Shown one piece after another: positions 60,370-64,000 of a stretch of DNA of 64,000 nucleotides. The notes beneath the pieces were generated by a model that was not told the origin of the DNA, did no database searches, and saw only the letters and a list, made by a program, of their open reading frames with translations. Numbering within the stretch: the first letter of the stretch is position 1; every line of letters begins with the position of its first letter. Location of the stretch: positions 633,702 through 697,701 of the forward strand of contig NZ_JADKRW010000001.1 in assembly GCF_015350995.1 (NCBI RefSeq). The letters run 5' to 3'. The translations under genes and the position numbers were made by a program. This DNA is from Curtobacterium sp. VKM Ac-1393 (GTDB lineage Bacteria; Actinomycetota; Actinomycetes; Actinomycetales; Microbacteriaceae).

Positions 60370-61887
60370 ATGACCGCGCTCGACCGAGCCATCGCCGACC
60401 CGCCCCGGGTACCGGGCGTCGGCACGCGCTCCCCCGTCGACGGGTTGTCCCGGCGCAGCATCGGCCCGGTCGACGTCCTCGCCCAGTCGGTGTCCGCCGT
60501 GGCGCCGTCCGCCGCCGCGACCACGATCCCGGTGCTCGTCGCGACGGTCGCGGGGCAGGGCGCCACCTGGTCGCTCCTGGCGGCGATGGCGCTGTCGTTC
60601 CTGGTCGGGCGCACGGTGAACCAGTTCGTCCGACGGGTCGCCGGCACCGGGTCGCTCTACACCTACGTCTCGCTCGGGCTCGGCCCGGTCGCCGGGGTCG
60701 TCGCGGGCGCAGCGCTGCTGCTCGGGTACGGCTTCATCGCGATGTTCTCGCTCACCGGCAGCGGGTACTACCTCGACTACCTGCTGTCCCGGTTCGTGCC
60801 GGCGGCCGGTGACGACGCCCTGGTCACGATCGTCGTCGTGCTGGTGATGGGCGCCGCGGTCTTCGCGGTGATCGCCCTCGGGGTCCGGTTGTCGACGCGG
60901 CTGACGCTGCTCGTGGAGTCGCTGTCGGTCGCCGTCATCGTGGTCCTCATCGTCGCGCTCGTCGCGCGGTTGCACCCCGTCGACGCCTCCGCGGTCGCCC
61001 TCGGGCCGACGCAGCCGGCGTCGTTCGCGGTCGGCACCGCCCTCGCGGTGACCGCGTTCGTCGGGTTCGAGAGCGCGTCGGTGCTCGGTGTGGAGGCCCG
61101 GCGCCCGTTCCAGGCGATCCCCCGCGCGATCTCGTGGACCGTCCTGGTCGCCGGCGTCCTCTACGTGGTCAGCGCTGCGGCCCAGCAGATGGGGTTCGCC
61201 GCCATGGGCGCCGACCTCGCGGCGAGCGCCTCGCCCGTCAACGAGCTGGCGAACGCCTTCGGCATGCAGTGGATCGGGTGGGCGCTCGACCTCGGGATCG
61301 CGGCGTCGTTCGCGGCGTGCGCGATCGCCTCGACCACGGCGCTCGTGCGGGTCCTGTTCGCGATGGGCCGCGAGGGCGTCCTGCCCCGGGTGCTCGGTCG
61401 GGCGTCGCCGCGGTTCCGGACGCCGTTCGTGGCCGGCGCGGTCGCGTGCGGGGTGCTCACGGTGCTGCCGGTCCTGGGCCTGGCGAGCGGGATCCCGACG
61501 TGGACGCTGATGGAGGCCGAGCTCGTCGTCGCCGCCCTCGGCTACATCGCCTCCTACGCCCTGACGTGCTTCGCGGCCCCGGTGTTCCTGCGGCGCATCG
61601 GTGAGCTGACGGCGGGGGTCGCGGTCGTCGCCGTCACGACCGGGGGCCTGCTCACCGCCGTCCTGCTCACCTACCTCGGGGTCGAGGCCGCGTCGTCCCG
61701 TTGGCCGGCCGTCGCCCTCGCCGTGGGGACGGTCGCCGCGGTGGTGGTCGCGTTCTTGGTAGCCACGCGTCGGCGACCATGGCGACGGGGTCGGAGCCGC
61801 GCCGTGTACGACGTGCCGGTCGAGGCGGACCTGCTGGGGGCCTCCCGTCCGTCCGCCGGAACCGGCCACCAGGCGGAGGTGCGGTGA
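60370..61887 (+). CDS. APC-family permease
   Basis: 505 residues, about 12 membrane segments; FVGFESASVLGVEARRPFQAIPRAI and IASTTALVRVLFAMGREGVLP are APC motifs. ATG 60370 with a leaderless promoter; the stop overlaps the IclR gene start (GTGA). It would import an amino acid or amine; divergent from the amine-oxidase-associated permease, suggesting joint control of amine catabolism by IclR. Confidence 0.9.
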   Translation: MTALDRAIADPPRVPGVGTRSPVDGLSRRSIGPVDVLAQSVSAVAPSAAATTIPVLVATVAGQGATWSLLAAMALSFLVGRTVNQFVRRVAGTGSLYTYVSLGLGPVAGVVAGAALLLGYGFIAMFSLTGSGYYLDYLLSRFVPAAGDDALVTIVVVLVMGAAVFAVIALGVRLSTRLTLLVESLSVAVIVVLIVALVARLHPVDASAVALGPTQPASFAVGTALAVTAFVGFESASVLGVEARRPFQAIPRAISWTVLVAGVLYVVSAAAQQMGFAAMGADLAASASPVNELANAFGMQWIGWALDLGIAASFAACAIASTTALVRVLFAMGREGVLPRVLGRASPRFRTPFVAGAVACGVLTVLPVLGLASGIPTWTLMEAELVVAALGYIASYALTCFAAPVFLRRIGELTAGVAVVAVTTGGLLTAVLLTYLGVEAASSRWPAVALAVGTVAAVVVAFLVATRRRPWRRGRSRAVYDVPVEADLLGASRPSAGTGHQAEVR

Positions 61888-62534
61888 GCGAACCCGGACT
61901 CCGTGCACGGCAGCCGAAGGCGATCCAGAACGCCCTCGCGGTGCTGGAGGCGGCCGCGCACGCGGGACCGGGCGTCACCGCCCAGCAGATCTCGGAGGCC
62001 CTCGGGATGCCGCGGGCCACCACCTACCGGCTCATCACCCTGCTCGTCGAGGACGAGTACCTGGTGCGACTGCCGGACCTGCGCGGCTTCGCCCTCGGCC
62101 ACAAGGTCGCCGACCTGGCCGGTGTGTCGCCCGCTCCGGCGCTCGCACCGCTGCCCCGGGCCGTACGGTCGGTGCTCGCCGACGTCCGCTCCGCGGTGCG
62201 GGCCGGCGTGCACCTGGCGCGCTACGACGTCGGCGGCGTCCGTGACATCGACGTCGACCCGGACTTCCCGCTGCTCGACGAGGCCGCGCTGCGGGCGACG
62301 CCCGGGTCGAGCGCGATGGGGCGGCTGCACGCCGAGGGCGGCCTCGGTCCGGTGCACCAGGTGGGGGCGTTCACGGCGGGGTTCGGGTGCCTGGCGTTCC
62401 CGGTCCGCGGCGAGCGCGGAGAGCTCGTGGCGGGGCTGACCCTGTCGGCACCGGCTGCACGGGTGTCGTCGCCGGGGGACGCACTGGTGCACCTGCGCCG
62501 GGCGGTGACGCGGCTCGAGCCGCTGCTCGGGTGA
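61884..62534 (+). CDS. IclR-family regulator
   Basis: 216 residues. Winged helix: IQNALAVLEAAAHAGPGVTAQQISEALGMPRATTYRLITLLVEDEYLVRL. The effector domain is shorter than in standard IclR (about 250 residues) and has ATPGSSAMGRLHA where the family has ATATGRA-like sequence. Overlaps the permease gene by 4 bases. Likely regulates the permease and/or the divergent amine oxidase genes. Confidence 0.88.
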   Translation: MSEPGLRARQPKAIQNALAVLEAAAHAGPGVTAQQISEALGMPRATTYRLITLLVEDEYLVRLPDLRGFALGHKVADLAGVSPAPALAPLPRAVRSVLADVRSAVRAGVHLARYDVGGVRDIDVDPDFPLLDEAALRATPGSSAMGRLHAEGGLGPVHQVGAFTAGFGCLAFPVRGERGELVAGLTLSAPAARVSSPGDALVHLRRAVTRLEPLLG

Positions 62535-62547
62535 GGGATGACCTCGC

Positions 62548-63390
62548 TCAGGACGCAGCGCAGTCGGCGACGAACGCCATCAGCGGGGTCGCATCGTCCC
62601 GCGTGAAGAGGATGTCCAACGCCTGGTTGAACTCGAACTGGCGCACGAACGGGATGCTCACCGCGTCGTACCCCTCTGACATGAGCAGACCCGTCATCAT
62701 CAGGCGAGCCGTGCGCTTGTTGCCGTCGAAGTAGAACTGGGATCGCGTCGCCGCTGCGAAGTAGGCCAGCGCACGTTCCCGGGGGTCCTCCAGCGCTCCG
62801 ACGAACGCACAGATCGATGCGAACCGTTCTTCGAGCTCGTCCTGGGGCACGCCGTCGACCACGCCGCCTGACGCCAACCGGACGGCTCCACCGCCACCGA
62901 CGTCCCCTTCCCCGCGGAAGGCGCCGGACTCGATGGCCTCGTGCACCGCGACGCGACCGTGCAGGTCGTCCGAGACGACCTTCGACAGCACGAATCCCTG
63001 TGACGCGACGAGCGCATCGAGATGCGTGTAGCCGTCGACGAGCGCGAACACCTGACGCTCGTCCTCGATGGGGTGCCCGCCGACGGTGACACCGTCCAGG
63101 AGCGTCCGGACCTCGGGCAGGGTGAACGTGTTCCCCTCGAGCGCTGCGGCGTTCCACACGAGATCGGGGAGCACGGCGCTGAAGCGGTGGCGAGCACGCG
63201 AGGACGACGACCGTCCGATGCGGCCGAGGTCGATCCGTGCTGCGTCCCACGACACCCCGGTCGCGGCGAGGGCCTCGTCCGGTGACGTCCGGACCGATCC
63301 GGCGCGCTCCCCGGGCGGGACGGGCGTCGGCCGCCCCGGCCGTTTGACGTACGAGCCGGGGCCGAGCTCCCACGGCTGCCGCGGGCTCAA
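62548..63390 (-). CDS. Fic-domain protein with Gln in place of the motif histidine
   Basis: 280 residues. The Fic helix and loop, normally HPFxDGNKR, reads QFYFDGNKRTAR, so Gln218 replaces the catalytic His. LEGNTFTLPEVRTLL matches the class II inhibitory helix region (the S/T-x-x-x-E-G pattern, with Ala instead of Ser). Fic proteins transfer AMP or other groups to proteins; without the His that chemistry should fail. Start is TTG 63390, overlapping the upstream stop (TTGA). The last gene of a coupled pair. Confidence 0.85.
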   Translation of the reverse strand: MSPRQPWELGPGSYVKRPGRPTPVPPGERAGSVRTSPDEALAATGVSWDAARIDLGRIGRSSSSRARHRFSAVLPDLVWNAAALEGNTFTLPEVRTLLDGVTVGGHPIEDERQVFALVDGYTHLDALVASQGFVLSKVVSDDLHGRVAVHEAIESGAFRGEGDVGGGGAVRLASGGVVDGVPQDELEERFASICAFVGALEDPRERALAYFAAATRSQFYFDGNKRTARLMMTGLLMSEGYDAVSIPFVRQFEFNQALDILFTRDDATPLMAFVADCAAS

Positions 63391-64000
63391 CGGTCACCCC
63401 GCGCGTACTGCGCCACCGCACTCCGGGCCGGCCCCCCGAGGCCCGCGGCGTCGATGAGTCCCTGGAGCGGGTCGACCAGGTGGACCGCCTCGATCTCGGT
63501 CGCGCCGATGAACACCGACGGGTGCGCGGGCACGACGGCGACGTCCACGGCCTCGCCCCGTCCGCGGCGGAACGTGTCCCCGACGAGCTGGGCGAAGGCG
63601 CGGGGGTCCTCGGTCCAGACGATCGTCGGTGCGACGATGCCGTCACCGATGCCGAGTGCGTCGAGCGCCGCCCAGCCGGACAGCGCCCACGGCGTGTTCG
63701 ATGCGCGTCCGGCGGACACGAGGCGGTCGATGTCCCACGTGTCGGCGGTGAGCAGGACGGCTCCGTCCCGTTCGAGTGGAGCGGTCGCGGTCCCCGCCTC
63801 CGCGATCACGGCGGCAGCGTCCGCGGGCTCTGCCGTCCCGACGAACCGTTCGAGACGTGCGGCCCACTCGGACGCGGCATCAGCCCATTCGGCCAGGCGG
63901 TCGTCGCCGAGACGTGCACGCGCCGCCACCGCTGCGAGCGGATCACTCAGGACGGAGAGCGTGACGTCGAGGTCGAAGCCCGCCGCGATGGCGAGCTCGC
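63387..64000 (-). CDS. Unknown protein coupled to the Fic gene, C-terminal part (window-edge truncated)
   Basis: Over 200 codons, open at the window end. The first visible residues ELAIAAGFDLDVTLSVLSDPL resemble the end of an XRE-type helix-turn-helix domain and the following linker. The rest (LTADTWDIDRLVSAGRAS, TIVWTEDPRAFAQLV, GATEIEAVHLVDPLQGLIDAAGLGG) is a soluble alpha/beta domain reminiscent of AbiEi-type antitoxins, but I do not claim the family. Its stop overlaps the TTG of the Fic gene. Context suggests a toxin-antitoxin-like or regulatory pair. Confidence 0.65.
   Translation of the reverse strand, partial: ELAIAAGFDLDVTLSVLSDPLAAVAARARLGDDRLAEWADAASEWAARLERFVGTAEPADAAAVIAEAGTATAPLERDGAVLLTADTWDIDRLVSAGRASNTPWALSGWAALDALGIGDGIVAPTIVWTEDPRAFAQLVGDTFRRGRGEAVDVAVVPAHPSVFIGATEIEAVHLVDPLQGLIDAAGLGGPARSAVAQYARGDR

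Noticed and set aside
1-64000. CRISPR array, tRNA, rRNA, transposase or integrase
   Set aside because: No regularly spaced repeats, no cloverleaf or rRNA stretches, and no protein with recombinase motifs was found.

Overview
The window is GC-rich, densely packed DNA with short gaps, many 4-base start/stop overlaps, and many genes whose start codon lies about 6-9 bases after a TANNNT-like -10 box (leaderless style). Together with NucS, an LAXTG-type sorting signal and the transporter and regulator repertoire, this points to an actinobacterium, most likely Microbacteriaceae (Curtobacterium-like). The taxonomic call is inference. I see no rRNA, tRNA, CRISPR array, transposase or integrase.

Layout. 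1-21632 is mostly ordinary chromosome: a cut M13 peptidase, a sortase-anchored surface protein, an NCS2 permease, a PEP-mutase-like enzyme, a membrane protein with a two-component system, an OTCase-like enzyme, a MATE pump, a three-gene polysaccharide locus (membrane protein, GT2, flippase), MarR/hydrolase and HxlR/oxidoreductase divergent pairs, and a PP2C phosphatase followed by a BLUF-TetR fusion.

21662-28879 is an accessory island. Its left end is a patchwork of three gene fragments whose full parents all lie elsewhere in this window (LacI 3' end, a DUF917 gene, the MATE gene). The fragments are followed by a Pycsar-type antiphage operon (nucleotide cyclase plus membrane effector), a small unknown gene, a PIN protein, a gene interrupted by TAG, a PD-(D/E)XK nuclease and a small membrane gene interrupted by TGA. 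The island ends at the intact LacI gene, whose last 250 coding bases are the diverged twin of the left-end fragment.

28880-39475 holds LacI/MFS and a tight operon: NCS1 permease, HyuA-like hydantoinase/oxoprolinase, three DUF917 proteins and a PucR regulator. This is probably a (thio)hydantoin-type uptake and catabolism system with its own regulator.

39651-64000 is ordinary chromosome again: nucS, HAD phosphatase and MFS; a GT39-like glycosyltransferase that runs into an NmrA-like gene; a nucleoside kinase, VOC, NUDIX, TetR, esterase and MFS; a sugar isomerase/dehydrogenase pair ended by a very long hairpin; a secreted protein/lipoprotein pair; TetR and MarR; a copper amine oxidase cluster with an amino-acid permease; a divergent permease/IclR pair; and a Fic protein whose motif histidine is glutamine, coupled to an upstream gene cut by the window end.
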